NCBI GenBank assembly: GCA_026418905.1 | Contig: JAOAAK010000020.1 | Location: forward strand, 1 to 64,000 | Length of the DNA stretch: 64,000 bases | Origin: Bacteroidales bacterium | GTDB taxonomy: Bacteria; Bacteroidota; Bacteroidia; Bacteroidales; DTU049 | Direction: 5' to 3' | In this document: positions 55,520 to 64,000 of the stretch, piece by piece | Layout of the letters: every line of letters begins with the position of its first letter | Position numbering within the stretch: the stretch's first letter is position 1 | Notes under the pieces: generated by a model | Database searches by the model: none | The model's input: the letters and a program-made list of their open reading frames with translations, nothing else | Told to the model about the DNA's origin: nothing | Made by a program: the position numbers and the translations under genes

Positions 55520-56236
55520 ATGACACGACTCAGTGTAAACATCAATAAAGTTGCAACACTAAGAAATGCAAGAGGAGGCAATGTACCTAATGTTCAGCAA
55601 GTGGCTGTTGATGCTCAGCGTTTTGGTGCAGACGGAATCACAGTTCATCCCCGTCCTGATGAACGACACATCAGATATAAGGATGTCTACGATCTCAAGC
55701 CTCTTATTTCAACCGAGTTCAACATCGAAGGCTTCCCTTCAGACAAATTCATGCAGCTCGTTCTTGACATACAACCAACTCAAGTTACTTTGGTCCCCGA
55801 TCCACCCGATGCATTGACCAGCAATGCTGGATGGAAAATCAAAGAAAATCTTTCTTTTCTCAGAGAAGTCATAGAAGCCATCAAGAAGAAAGGTATGAGA
55901 GTTTCTATTTTTGTCGAGACTGATTTAGAAAATCTCAAATATGCTCCGGAAACAGGAACTGATCGAGTTGAATTATATACAGAACCCTACGCCAAACTTT
56001 TTCCCCAATCTCCTCGAGAAGCGATTATGCCCTACATAAAAGCAGCTACCTTCGCACAAAACCTGGGACTAGTAATCAATGCAGGTCATGACCTTAATTT
56101 GCAAAATTTACATTTTTTCATTCAAAATATTCCATGGATAGCTGAAGTCTCTATTGGTCATGCTCTTATCTCCGATGCACTATATTTTGGTTTGGAAAAT
56201 ACCATTCAAATGTATAAAAGGCAACTCATGGTATGA
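55520..56236 (+). CDS. pdxJ: Pyridoxine 5'-phosphate synthase
   Basis: PdxJ joins 1-deoxyxylulose 5-phosphate and 3-hydroxy-1-aminoacetone phosphate to give pyridoxine phosphate (DXP-dependent vitamin B6 route). The 238 aa from the ATG at 55520 ([20 protein letters not shown]) are full length; the frame from 55490 adds ten Phe/Lys-rich residues without homology. Motifs are [44 protein letters not shown] and [11 protein letters not shown]. It overlaps the next gene by four bases. Confidence 0.95.
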   Translation: MTRLSVNINKVATLRNARGGNVPNVQQVAVDAQRFGADGITVHPRPDERHIRYKDVYDLKPLISTEFNIEGFPSDKFMQLVLDIQPTQVTLVPDPPDALTSNAGWKIKENLSFLREVIEAIKKKGMRVSIFVETDLENLKYAPETGTDRVELYTEPYAKLFPQSPREAIMPYIKAATFAQNLGLVINAGHDLNLQNLHFFIQNIPWIAEVSIGHALISDALYFGLENTIQMYKRQLMV

Positions 56237-57414
56237 CCTACAACATAAAAGGACGAATCATTGTTAAAAAAAGTAAAATAGAATCAATCGATCGTTTTCA
56301 TCCATGGATTTTTTCAGGTGCAATAAAGACTGTTGAAGGTAATCCTGCCGAAGGAGATCTAGTAGAGGTTTATGATCATCATGATCGATTTCTTGCCATT
56401 GGTCATTACGGTAATCAATCCATTGCGGTTCGAATATTATCTTTCTCACCCATCAAAGATTTAGGAGATCTATTTCAAAACCGTATAAAATCAGCATATG
56501 ATTTTCGCTGCCGATTGGGATTCCCATCTCATCAAACTAATGCATTTCGTCTCATTTTTGCTGAAGCCGATCTACTTCCTGGATTAATTATAGATTACTA
56601 CAATGGGCTTGTTATGATCGAGTACCACAGCCGCGGCATGGTAAATCACGAAAATGAAATTTTACAAGCTTTGCTTAGCTTGCGCCATGACTTACCCATT
56701 TATACAGTGTTGGCTTATGAAAAAAATACACAACCTAGTTCTAAAAAATGCATATGGGGCAAAGAACCTTTCGAGGAATTATACTTTTTTCTAGAAAACG
56801 GTCTTACCTTTCTCTTGCCATGGAAAGAAGGTCAAAAGACAGGTTTTTTTCTCGATCAACGAGAAAACAGAAGTTTACTAAAACAAATATCTCAAAACAA
56901 AAACGTACTGAATATGTTTTCTTACACAGGAAGCTTTTCAATATATGCTTTAAAAGGCAATGCTCTTTCTGTTACGTCCGTAGATAGTTCACAGAAAGCA
57001 ATAGAAGTATACCAAGAAACATTAAAGGTAAACGGGTTTTCGCAACAACCAGCATTTGTTGAGGATGCTTTTGACTTTTTAGAAAGTCTAGAACCTAACA
57101 TGTTTGATATTATTGTTCTTGATCCACCAGCTTTTGCTAAACACATACAACATCGACATCATGCTTTACTTGGCTATAGAAGAATCAATGAACTAGCTAT
57201 TAGGAAAATTAAAAAAGGTGGACATATTTTTACTTTCAGTTGTTCTCAGGCTGTATCTATGACTCAATTTATAGGAGCTATTACTTCCGCAGCCATCCAT
57301 GAGGGAAGACATATAAGGGTTGTTTCTTATCTTAATCAATCTCATTGTCATGCATATTCTGTTTTTCATCCAGAAGGCTCCTATCTTAAAGGTTTATGGC
57401 TTTATGTAGAATAA
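56233..57414 (+). CDS. Class I SAM-dependent 23S rRNA methyltransferase (RlmI/YccW-like)
   Basis: The 393-aa protein has an N-terminal PUA domain (about 1-75, [20 protein letters not shown]), a middle RNA-binding segment and a Rossmann methyltransferase domain (about 185-393). Motifs are [34 protein letters not shown] (SAM binding), [13 protein letters not shown] (active site DPPAF) and [10 protein letters not shown]. RlmI methylates C1962 (m5C) of E. coli 23S rRNA; equivalence is likely but not proven. Translationally coupled to pdxJ (ATGA). Confidence 0.92.
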   Translation: MTYNIKGRIIVKKSKIESIDRFHPWIFSGAIKTVEGNPAEGDLVEVYDHHDRFLAIGHYGNQSIAVRILSFSPIKDLGDLFQNRIKSAYDFRCRLGFPSHQTNAFRLIFAEADLLPGLIIDYYNGLVMIEYHSRGMVNHENEILQALLSLRHDLPIYTVLAYEKNTQPSSKKCIWGKEPFEELYFFLENGLTFLLPWKEGQKTGFFLDQRENRSLLKQISQNKNVLNMFSYTGSFSIYALKGNALSVTSVDSSQKAIEVYQETLKVNGFSQQPAFVEDAFDFLESLEPNMFDIIVLDPPAFAKHIQHRHHALLGYRRINELAIRKIKKGGHIFTFSCSQAVSMTQFIGAITSAAIHEGRHIRVVSYLNQSHCHAYSVFHPEGSYLKGLWLYVE

Positions 57415-57421
57415 TTTTTTT

Positions 57422-57429
57422 TATTTTTG
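57422..57429 (+). promoter_or_regulatory. -7 promoter element for the small secreted protein
   Basis: TATTTTTG matches TAnnTTTG and ends 19 bases before the ATG at 57449. Confidence 0.45.
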
Positions 57430-57448
57430 TACAATAAAAATCTAAAAA

Positions 57449-57769
57449 ATGAAAAAAGTAGTTTTGTTTTTCGTCTTTAGCTTTATTTTTGTTTTTTTGC
57501 AAGCACAAGAACAAATAATCGATGATATAGATATCAAAGTTGACCTCAAGGAAAAAAAGCTTATGATTACCATCAAGGATGAAAAAGTTAAAAGCTACGA
57601 TCTTGTGGTGTACAGAACTTATGAAGACGTCATTCTGTACCAAAATAACTTACGTGATAATCCCATCGTTTTTGATATCTCTCAGTGGAAACCAGGTATA
57701 TACCATTTTAAATTTGATTACAATCATATTACCCAATTCCGCCATTTTGAGTTGGTCCCACTAGAATAA
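57449..57769 (+). CDS. Small secreted protein of unknown function
   Basis: This 106-aa product has a clear signal peptide (MKKVVLFFVFSFIFVFLQAQ) and an 85-residue mature part with alternating strands (IDIKVDLKEKKLMITIKDEK, YDLVVYRTYEDVILYQNN, DISQWKPGIYHFKFDYN). The 'W.PG.Y.(F/L)' ending recalls the last strands of T9SS sorting domains, but the whole is shorter than usual for a cargo protein and lacks the YPNP motif. It may be a free-standing domain of that fold. It has its own promoter element. Confidence 0.7.
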   Translation: MKKVVLFFVFSFIFVFLQAQEQIIDDIDIKVDLKEKKLMITIKDEKVKSYDLVVYRTYEDVILYQNNLRDNPIVFDISQWKPGIYHFKFDYNHITQFRHFELVPLE

Positions 57770-58214
57770 CTTTTCAAATTATCATTTACAATGCAATCTT
57801 AGAGTGACTTCTAAATTGCCAAAAGCTATAACAAAATGGATGTTGGTGTTATCTAAAAAAATTATCATCTTGTTCAAAAATTTTCAACGTAAAATTTCTT
57901 ATAAGCACAATAGCTATTCTCCAAAAGTAAAAACTTAAATTCCTAAAGTCATTCTAACCCCGAAAACCTTGGTGAATTACTCCCAAAAAACAAATAAGCT
58001 TGTACGTGAGAATTTGAAATTTATATTTTTTAAGGGAAAAAAAACAAAAATCATTACTAGGTGCAACGACACAGAGAATGGAAACAGCTGATCATCTCTG
58101 TCATTCTGTCCCTTAACGTAATTGAAAACGATATGATCCTGTCGATTATTAGACCAATATTTGCTCATACTTTAGTAAGCCCCATACAGCATTACAGTTT
58201 TTTACCAAGAATTA

Positions 58215-58235
58215 TCCCATTGTAAATCAATGGGA
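58215..58235. repeat. Perfect inverted repeat, hairpin of unknown role
   Basis: TCCCATTG and CAATGGGA flank a five-base loop (TAAAT). It is GC-richer than its surroundings, has no following T-tract on either strand and lies far from gene starts (about 345 bases before the Fur homologue). Confidence 0.55.
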
Positions 58236-58510
58236 CACAAACTGTATTTGACACCATATCTCGCCCCGTTAACCTTACGTTACTCACTTGAATATTGCTA
58301 GCTGTGATCTTGAGAAGAAATAGAAATTAAGAAAAAATAACAATACTGCTTTCATACTTTTTTCAATGGTATGATGACTCAAGTGTTTTTTAAGCCTAAG
58401 TTCTTAAATTATTAGTGCCAATTAATAAATTGGTATAAAATTACGAGCTTCACTTCAAATTTAAATCTCAATTTAAATCAACTGTTCATTATATCACAAG
58501 CTCTTAGTTT

Positions 58511-58527
58511 TGATATGATTTATATCA
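58511..58527. promoter_or_regulatory. Palindrome upstream of Fur/PerR-dps-prx, possible operator
   Basis: TGATAT-gattt-ATATCA is a six-base inverted repeat with a five-base spacer, 54 bases before the ATG at 58581. Fur-family repressors often bind AT-rich palindromes and regulate their own operon, so autoregulation is plausible. A CAATTTTG at 58557-58564 is a one-mismatch -7 candidate downstream of it. Confidence 0.4.
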
Positions 58528-58580
58528 TTTTAATTTTTACTTGCTAAAAAAAATTACAATTTTGTAAAAATTTAAATTTA

Positions 58581-59003
58581 ATGATCGAATACGCAAAACA
58601 CATACTGCAGCAACAACACATGAAAGTGACACCACAACGACTTTATACACTTGTTTATTTTTTAAAAGAAAAAAATCATCCAACCGTAGATGAACTTCGT
58701 CAATATCTACAAACTTTCATTCCTAACATTTCTAAAACTACTGTGTACAACGTATTGGAAGATTTATCCCGTGCTAAAATTCTTGAAAAAATACCCACAC
58801 TTGATGGAATCATCCGATACGACATACAAATTGAGCCACATCATCACTTGATAGACATATCGAATCATACCATCATTGATTTTAAAGACGAAGAACTTTT
58901 TGATGTGATCCAACATCATATTGCTCAAAAACTTGATGAAAAGTACGAGGTGGTAAACATACACGTCGAAATAGAAGTAAATCCTAAAAAACACGACATA
59001 TGA
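58581..59003 (+). CDS. Cysteine-free Fur/PerR-family regulator
   Basis: The 140-aa protein has the Fur winged helix (residues about 1-80: MKVTPQRLYTLVYFLKEKNH, HPTVDELRQYL, SKTTVYNVLEDLSRAKIL) and the regulatory-metal region HHHLIDISNHTIIDFKDEEL with three consecutive His. It contains no cysteine at all, so the structural zinc site of typical Fur and PerR is absent. Its operon partners dps and peroxiredoxin point to a PerR-like peroxide or iron response. It overlaps dps by four bases. Confidence 0.85.
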   Translation: MIEYAKHILQQQHMKVTPQRLYTLVYFLKEKNHPTVDELRQYLQTFIPNISKTTVYNVLEDLSRAKILEKIPTLDGIIRYDIQIEPHHHLIDISNHTIIDFKDEELFDVIQHHIAQKLDEKYEVVNIHVEIEVNPKKHDI

Positions 59004-59479
59004 AAACAAACAATTCCATAGGCATTGATATCATGAAAGCCTCAGAAATAGCTTCGAAGCTTAATCATCTGTTGGCAAATTATCAAGTTTTTTACCAGAA
59101 TGTTAGAGGCTTTCATTGGAACATCAAAGGAGATAAATTTTTTGAATTACATTTAAAATTTGAAGAACTCTATACTTCTCTAGCGACTAAAATTGACGAA
59201 ATCGCCGAACGTATTCTTACCCTTGGCTATACTCCCGATCATACATATTCTGACTACGTAGCCAAGAGTCAGGTTAAAGAAGTAAAAGATGTTTCCGAGC
59301 CTACACCTGCAGTCCAAAGTATTTTGGATGCTTTTTCCATCATCCTACCATTACAAAGAGAATTGCTTCAGCTTACGGCAGAAGCTATCGATGAAGGAAC
59401 CAATGCTCTTATGAGTGACTACATCCGCGAACAAGAAAAACTCGTTTGGATGTACAGTGCCTACATTCAAAAAGTTTAA
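59000..59479 (+). CDS. dps: Dps-family ferritin-like DNA-protection protein
   Basis: The 159-aa protein oxidises and stores iron using H2O2 and can bind DNA. Ferroxidase-site residues are visible in NVRGFHWNIKGDKFFELHLK (His and Asp) and FEELYTSLATKIDEIAERI (Asp, Glu), followed by LTLGYTPDHTYSDYV. The C-terminal helix SDYIREQEKLVWMYSAYI completes the four-helix bundle. The start at 59000 overlaps the regulator stop; an in-frame ATG at 59033 (MKASEIASKL) is an alternative start that would drop 11 residues. Confidence 0.93.
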   Translation: MKTNNSIGIDIMKASEIASKLNHLLANYQVFYQNVRGFHWNIKGDKFFELHLKFEELYTSLATKIDEIAERILTLGYTPDHTYSDYVAKSQVKEVKDVSEPTPAVQSILDAFSIILPLQRELLQLTAEAIDEGTNALMSDYIREQEKLVWMYSAYIQKV

Positions 59480-59498
59480 CCTTTAAAACATTATAATT

Positions 59499-60152
59499 AT
59501 GGAAAACACAGGAAGATTTCCTCTCATTGGCGAGCCAATGCCAGAGATGACCGTGCAAACCACTCACGGAGTTAAAAACATTCCCGCCGATTACAAGGGA
59601 AAATGGGTTGTTATTTTCAGTCACCCTGCTGATTTTACCCCAGTTTGTACCACTGAGTTCGTAGCCTTTGCTAAACGCTACGAAGATTTTAAAAAACTCA
59701 ACACCGAATTGCTTGGACTTAGTATCGATCAGGTGTTTAGTCATATAAAATGGGTGGAATGGATCAAAGAAAAAGTAGGTGTAGAAATTCCCTTTCCTAT
59801 CATTGCTGATTCGTTGGGAATTATGGCCAATAAACTGGGTATGATTCACCCGAAGAAAGGCAGTGAAACAACTCGCGCTGTCTTTATCCTCGATCCCAAT
59901 GGTATCATACGCATCATTTTCTTCTATCCCCAAGAAATAGGGCGTAACATCGATGAAATTATCCGCTCCATACGTGCTCTTCAAATGCATGAAAAAGAAA
60001 AAGTGGCTATTCCAGCTAATTGGCCTAATAATGAACTTATCGGTAACAAAGTGATCGTACCCCCAGCCAAAAGTATTGAAGAAGCTGCTACACGCCTTAA
60101 AGAATACCAAGGCTACGATTGGTGGTTTGTCTATAAAGAAGTTAAGGAGTAG
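59499..60152 (+). CDS. 1-Cys peroxiredoxin (Prx6 / AhpC-TSA family)
   Basis: The 217-aa thiol peroxidase has its peroxidatic Cys50 in [13 protein letters not shown], the conserved Arg in [18 protein letters not shown], and the Prx6 C-terminal domain (about 160-217, ending in [11 protein letters not shown]). Cys50 is the only cysteine, so it is a 1-Cys type that needs an external reductant. It removes H2O2 and alkyl hydroperoxides. It lies 19 bases after dps and is closed by a strong terminator, so regulator-dps-prx form one operon. Confidence 0.94.
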   Translation: MENTGRFPLIGEPMPEMTVQTTHGVKNIPADYKGKWVVIFSHPADFTPVCTTEFVAFAKRYEDFKKLNTELLGLSIDQVFSHIKWVEWIKEKVGVEIPFPIIADSLGIMANKLGMIHPKKGSETTRAVFILDPNGIIRIIFFYPQEIGRNIDEIIRSIRALQMHEKEKVAIPANWPNNELIGNKVIVPPAKSIEEAATRLKEYQGYDWWFVYKEVKE

Positions 60153-60176
60153 ACCTACCTCCCTTTACCCCGTTTG

Positions 60177-60202
60177 AGCTGCCCATTGGGCAGCTTTTTT
60201 TT
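60177..60202 (+). terminator. Terminator of the Fur/PerR-dps-prx operon
   Basis: Eight-base stem AGCTGCCC / GGGCAGCT with a three-base loop (ATT) and eight T, starting 25 bases after the peroxiredoxin stop codon. Confidence 0.9.
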
Positions 60203-60828
60203 AATCAGTATTTCCTCGTATCTATGTAGCAAGTCTACTCATCAACTAAAAAAAATTTCGTGGTTTTACTTTTAAGTTCACCTAATTCTAATTAAGAATC
60301 AATTTCGAAACTCGTAACTTAAAATTATTCATATATTCATATTTGTAACGTTAAACCACAAACTATAATAACACATCCAGTAAATCATCTTGTAAATCAT
60401 CTTTTATGTTTTTAAGAAAAGAAGACTTGTCCCTCCAGGTTTGTTAGTTGTTTTCCTCAAATGAAGATCCCCCTACTATTTTATCAACTCAGAATAGGTA
60501 CATTAGAAAGTTTCATAAAACCTTTTCTTTTATTAGATAATTTAGATAAACGATTTTTTGATTTAAGCTAAATTTTTTTATATCACGTTTGAATTTTTTT
60601 ACAATTCTATAATAAACTTTAGCAATTTCAATTAATCTCAATTAATTTTTGAGTAATTATAATACAAACTAGCGTAAAAACCCATCTTATCCCACAATCC
60701 AGAGAACCACCATCAATCAATTTGCCAAATAAAAAAAATGATAAATTAACAAAAGGTGGAGGCTGAAAACCACATTAAAAAACAGGGCTTTATTACCAAA
60801 TTAATTCATCATTAAAAAAAGTAAAAAA
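60203..60828. other. AT-rich intergenic region, nothing recognised
   Basis: About 626 bases between the prx terminator and the frameshifted T9SS gene. I see no coding frame, tRNA or strong hairpin, and no TAnnTTTG box directly before the ATG at 60829. Confidence 0.5.
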
Positions 60829-62161
60829 ATGAAAACAATAAAGTTAATTTATTTATTTATTACCATAATTGGAATCCATAATTTTGTTAGCGCACAATGC
60901 CAGCTAGATCAAAGCCAAACATACTCTAATGGCGGTAGAAGTGCCCGCAACATTCCTGGGGCTTATGAAGGTCAATCTTTCACAGTAGGAATTTCGGGTA
61001 AGCTTTGCAAAATTGAAATGCTGATGTTTAGCACTGTGCCTGGTCCTATGTCTGGTTCTGGAACTTTAAAAATATACTCAGGAAATGGAGTATCTGGCCC
61101 ATTGCTTGCTTCGCAGACCGTTTATGTTTATGTTCCTTCAGGTGATGTATGGCAATCATGGACCATTTCTTCCCCTCCTACTGTTGTTGCTGGTTCCATT
61201 TATACATTTCAATTTATTCCAACTCAAGGAGGAGGACTGCCCGACCCTTATGGAGTACGCGTAAGTCTAACAAACGTACATCCAGGGGGAGTTGATCTTA
61301 ATAATCCAACCGGTGATTTAGCATTTAAAGTTCATGTTCAAAGCTGTTCATTAAATGCAAATATTTACACTAATTCCCCAACATCCTTTTGTCAGGGAGG
61401 AAGTGCTATTCTTTATTCCTCTCAACAAGGAAGTCCCTTTACATATCAATGGTTATTAAATAATAATCCCATCAATGGTGCAACCAATTCAACATATACT
61501 GCAACTCAAACTGGTAATTATTCCTTGATATTAGACTCTCTTGGTTGTAAGGATACTTCTAATATTATTTCTATAACAGTATATCCATTACCATCGGTAT
61601 CAATCAATCCAATTCCTTCATACATCAATTACTTTGCATCCCCCTTAACTTTAACAGGGAACCCTAATGGTGGAACATTTTCAGGTAGTGGAATTACAGG
61701 AAATATTTTCAATCCTAGTGCAGCCGGATTAGGAAAGCACACCATTTTTTATAATTATACAAACAATTATGGTTGTAGTAATTCAGCCAATGTTACAACT
61801 ATAGTTTATGATACATTAGGTGTTGTATGCACGAGTTATGACACCATACTCATATCAGTTACAGATACATTGATAGTTGATGTAGTTCTTACAGGATTGC
61901 TCCCCCAAATAATATTAACACAATTCGTATTTATCCAAATCCGCTTCAACCCATTATATAGATAATGGAAATTATCTTACTATGTCAGGCTATACAATAA
62001 GAATTAGTAATAGCATGGGAGTCGTTGTATTTTCTCAGCCGATTAACCAACCATTATTTTACGTAGATCTCTCTACTTGGACTGGTCTAGGGATGTATTT
62101 TGTACATATCATCGATAATCTTAGCAATACAATTGAAGTAAAGAAAATAATTTTACAGTAA
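60829..62161 (+). pseudogene. T9SS-sorted secreted protein broken by two single-base losses
   Basis: The frame from the ATG at 60829 gives a signal peptide (MKTIKLIYLFITIIGIHNFV), a beta domain (about 25-180), and Ig/PKD-like parts (FTYQWLLNNNPINGATNSTY, LTLTGNPNGGTFSGSGITG). It stops at 61965 in a nonsense tail. The expected T9SS sorting domain is present but split: NNINTIRIYPNP is in the frame -1 from about 61905, and YTIRISNSMGVVVFSQPINQ to KKIILQ is in the next frame from about 61943, ending at TAA 62159-62161. Restoring one base at the C-tract 61902-61906 and one near 61942 gives a 444-aa protein reading ...RIYPNPASTHYIDNG... . It is either a decayed gene or a sequencing fault at C runs. 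Confidence 0.8.
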
Positions 62162-62509
62162 GGGTCCTCTATATAAAAGTTAACTTTGGCAACTGTCTTA
62201 CCACAATTTAAATGGAAGTGATTATCATATTTTATCCTTTTTTGAGTTATGAAGAGGTTAGTAATTAAGTTTATAATGAACAATTAAAAAGATAGCATAA
62301 ACTTCTGATAAATCTGAAAGTGCTTACAAGAAATTTGCAACAATAATGACAATTTTCATGAAAGCTTTATCATGTCAACCCCTTTCTACACAGAATCTAT
62401 TATGTAATCTCGAACATGAAGTTTTTTGAAAATCCACGATTGTCCTATGATAGCAATTTTACGATTTGGATAATAGATGTTTCATGCCGTTGATTTAATC
62501 TTCAGCTAT
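62162..62509. other. Gap between the two broken genes
   Basis: About 350 AT-rich bases between two convergent broken genes. No gene, tRNA or clear terminator seen. Confidence 0.5.
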
Positions 62510-62840
62510 TTATAGCATAAATTCATCGTCGGTAATACGTTCTGAACATCCGCAACCCCTTTGGATCCAAGTCACCACACGATATTTGTTTGAAAAGCTT
62601 TCAAAGATATTTCTGTAAGATCTAGAATCGTTGTAGCTTCCATGCAGAATAAAAAGTGTAAGCTTAGTGGGGGCTCGGTGTGTACGTGAATGAGGCGTTC
62701 TCTGTCGGCTACGTTCATGAAAACGCTTGGTAAAATGGGATATCGATCTACGGTTGGCGAAACCAATACGCTAATGTTATCTACTTGTTCACAGCTTGTA
62801 AAAGCAAAGCTGCTATCAAGTACAAGTAAATCCTCTTCAT
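62510..62840 (-). pseudogene. Small lipoprotein gene split by two single-base losses
   Basis: Reading minus from ATG 62840-62838 gives MKRIYLYLIAALLLQA, then a stop four codons on. Adding one base at 62793/62794 turns the next codon into the lipobox cysteine (LLQAC) and continues in frame as EQVDNISVLVSPTVDRYP, FMNVADRERLIHVHTEPP and ATTILDLTEISLKAFQTN. A second missing base near 62577 restores VTWIQRGCGCSERITDDE and a natural stop TAA at 62512-62510. The rebuilt product is about 110 aa with a type II signal peptide, a beta-like body and a Cys-x-Cys motif near the C-terminus. I do not recognise the family. The coherent peptide across three frames argues that this is a real gene, now broken or mis-sequenced. 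Confidence 0.65.
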
Positions 62841-63747
62841 TGCTTCTACTTTCTTGTTATAATGTCATTTGTAAAATAGCACATAACTTGTTTATATACG
62901 TACGAAAAGTAATCTAACACAGATGATGTTTAATGGATTAAAACAAATTTTGGCAAGATTTATTGATTATAAATTTATATAAAAATTTCAATTTACTTAC
63001 AAACGAATAAAATATAGTCCAAGATTACCATGAGCACTAACTATGCCCCAGACATAAACGTGTATTCGTAATTTAATTCTAAAAAAATTGCTGCTAGACG
63101 TGTACGAATTTACAGTGTATTGTGCTTTTTACAATGGGTAAACACATAGTGAAGTAAAGGAATATTCTTTCTTAACTCCATCCATAAAGCTGATGTGGGT
63201 ATATTCACAATCACAAGGAGCAGAAGAACTAGCGATAGAAAGAAAAGGAAGACTAGGATATATGTATAGAACATTTAGAGAAGTTAGATTTTAAGTTCAT
63301 TTTACTGAATCCATTATTTATAAAGTAAATGTTTGGCAGGAAGTACGATGTAAAAAAGATGTCCAATAGAGACATTGCTTTAAAAGGATTATTTGCAGTA
63401 GTCTTGTTCCTGATGAGAGCATACGGAAGTTGTATATTTAAACAATACTTCAGCAATGACATACCTCAATATCATAGGAAAACAGAACGGAACTTAGAGA
63501 TGGGGGCAAGTGATACCCAGTTTTGAAAACAATATATCAAAGAAATAGTATGCTTGTTATAGAAAAAATAATTTCAGGAGCAACAGAAGCCGCAGAACTT
63601 CTTAAGTGTGTAAACAGACAAAAAACAAACACAATTTCATAGAAAAAAATAAAACCTTTCAAAAAGCCTATTTCAAATTTCAAAAAAAAAAAATAAAATG
63701 TGATAAAATAAAATTTTATATTTTTGCCAATGATAAATTTTAACACT
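62841..63747. other. 907-base stretch with no convincing gene
   Basis: Very AT-rich. Short frames such as 63329-63526 (plus) have no recognisable motif. It contains the promoter element for the right-edge gene. Given the broken genes beside it, further decayed genes could be hidden here, but I could not rebuild any. Confidence 0.5.
63719..63726 (+). promoter_or_regulatory. -7 promoter element for the right-edge gene
   Basis: TATTTTTG matches TAnnTTTG and ends 21 bases before the ATG at 63748. Confidence 0.45.
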
Positions 63748-64000
63748 ATGAGTTATATTACAAGTTATTTTGAAACAGTAGAAAAATTAAGCAAAGTCTT
63801 TAAAAAAAATAAAGACTTCAAAGAATCTATTGCTAGTCTAAGTGATTTTTTATTCGGCTTAAAACAAGAAATAGAAGATGGTGAAGAAATAACTGGTAAA
63901 CTCTCTGAATGGATTAACGGCATTGAAAGGCTTCATAAACTTGGTTTATCTCCTAATGCTATCATAGATATCTCTAACTCTTTAAACGAAACTTTCGACA
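63748..64000 (+). CDS. Unrecognised helical protein, truncated by the right edge
   Basis: The frame from ATG 63748 is open to the window end (84 codons). It begins MSYITSYFETVEKLSKVF and goes on with FKESIASLSDFLFGLKQEIE, TGKLSEWINGIERLHKLGL and SPNAIIDISNSLNETFD. It is rich in Lys/Glu/Leu/Ser and predicted largely helical, without a signal peptide. Normal codon use and a well-placed TAnnTTTG box support it as a real gene. I do not recognise the family from this fragment. Confidence 0.65.
   Translation, partial: MSYITSYFETVEKLSKVFKKNKDFKESIASLSDFLFGLKQEIEDGEEITGKLSEWINGIERLHKLGLSPNAIIDISNSLNETFD

Larger units (their letters stand above)
57770..58580. other. 811-base intergenic region with several dyads
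   Basis: No coding frame in it is convincing; a 63-codon minus-strand frame (57977-58168) and its sense counterpart show no family features. The stretch holds dyad repeats: TCATAC/GTATGA at 58352-58374, CCAATT/AATTGG at 58428-58443, the hairpin at 58215-58235 and the palindrome at 58511-58527, the last two listed separately. No tRNA or T-tract terminator is visible. A small RNA gene is possible but unsupported. Confidence 0.5.

Noticed and set aside
57977-58168. Minus-strand 63-codon frame in the 811-base gap
   Set aside because: Its first half looks protein-like, but the second half is low complexity, and there is no start signal or known family. I considered a transposase remnant but could not support it.
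61902-61906. Phase-variable C-tract switching the T9SS sorting domain on and off
   Set aside because: A second break 40 bases on and two more in the next gene make a simple switch unlikely; decay or sequencing error explains all four.
62690-62917. Plus-strand 75-codon frame
   Set aside because: It is the antisense of the reconstructed lipoprotein gene, which explains its apparent coding character.
63329-63526. Plus-strand 65-codon frame with a hydrophobic segment
   Set aside because: No promoter element, no recognisable motif; expected by chance in this composition. Kept in mind as a possible fragment of a decayed gene.

Overview
The window reads as AT-rich chromosomal DNA of a member of the Bacteroidota, probably an anaerobic Bacteroidales-like lineage. 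The evidence is: secreted proteins ending in type IX secretion (Por/T9SS) sorting domains; the Bacteroidota promoter element TAnnTTTG about 10-25 bases before many starts; weak or absent Shine-Dalgarno sequences; tandem OmpH/Skp chaperones beside BamA; DUF6089-like barrels; the order purH-mreB-mreC-mreD; and a sodium-pumping methylmalonyl-CoA decarboxylase cluster. The genus cannot be fixed from sequence reading alone.

Layout. 1-3.6 kb (minus): the first codons of an unfinished gene resembling Eco57I-type methylases, preceded by a PLD-SNF2 helicase, most likely the edge of a phage-defence or restriction module. 4.1-12.3 kb (plus): a T9SS lamin-tail repeat protein, a Fur-family regulator, purA, a PepSY-like repeat protein and an OstA/LptA-like protein. 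12.3-27.5 kb (mostly minus): a sensor histidine kinase, umuDC, a secreted PGRP amidase, clpS-nfeD-floA, exbB-exbD-tonB-like, purE, and nif3-zinc ribbon-cysE, with one tRNA-Asp on the plus strand. 27.5-37.1 kb (plus): T9SS proteins, a PASTA protein, an RluD-type synthase, then mce-mmdA-OadG-BCCP-OadB. 37.1-55.5 kb (minus): purH-mreBCD, two giant paralogues joining receiver-like domains to a PEP-synthase ATP-grasp domain, and CBS-nadK-two barrels-uppS-bamA-ompH-ompH. 55.5-60.2 kb (plus): pdxJ, an rRNA methyltransferase, a small secreted protein, and a Fur/PerR-dps-peroxiredoxin stress cassette.

The last 4 kb differs from the rest. It holds a T9SS protein whose reading frame breaks twice, a small lipoprotein gene on the minus strand that also breaks twice and is invisible as an intact ORF, about 900 bases without a convincing gene, and the promoter and first 84 codons of an unrecognised gene running off the right edge. 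All four breaks fit the loss of one base, so this segment is either decaying or poorly sequenced.

Functional themes: cell-envelope building (mreBCD, uppS, bamA, ompH, OstA-like, ExbBD), T9SS export, purine synthesis (purA, purE, purH), methylmalonyl-CoA/sodium energetics, peroxide defence and DNA-damage tolerance. The least explained elements are the tandem receiver/PPDK_N proteins, the lamin-tail-OadG fusion, the PLD-helicase module with its truncated partner, and the broken genes at the right end.
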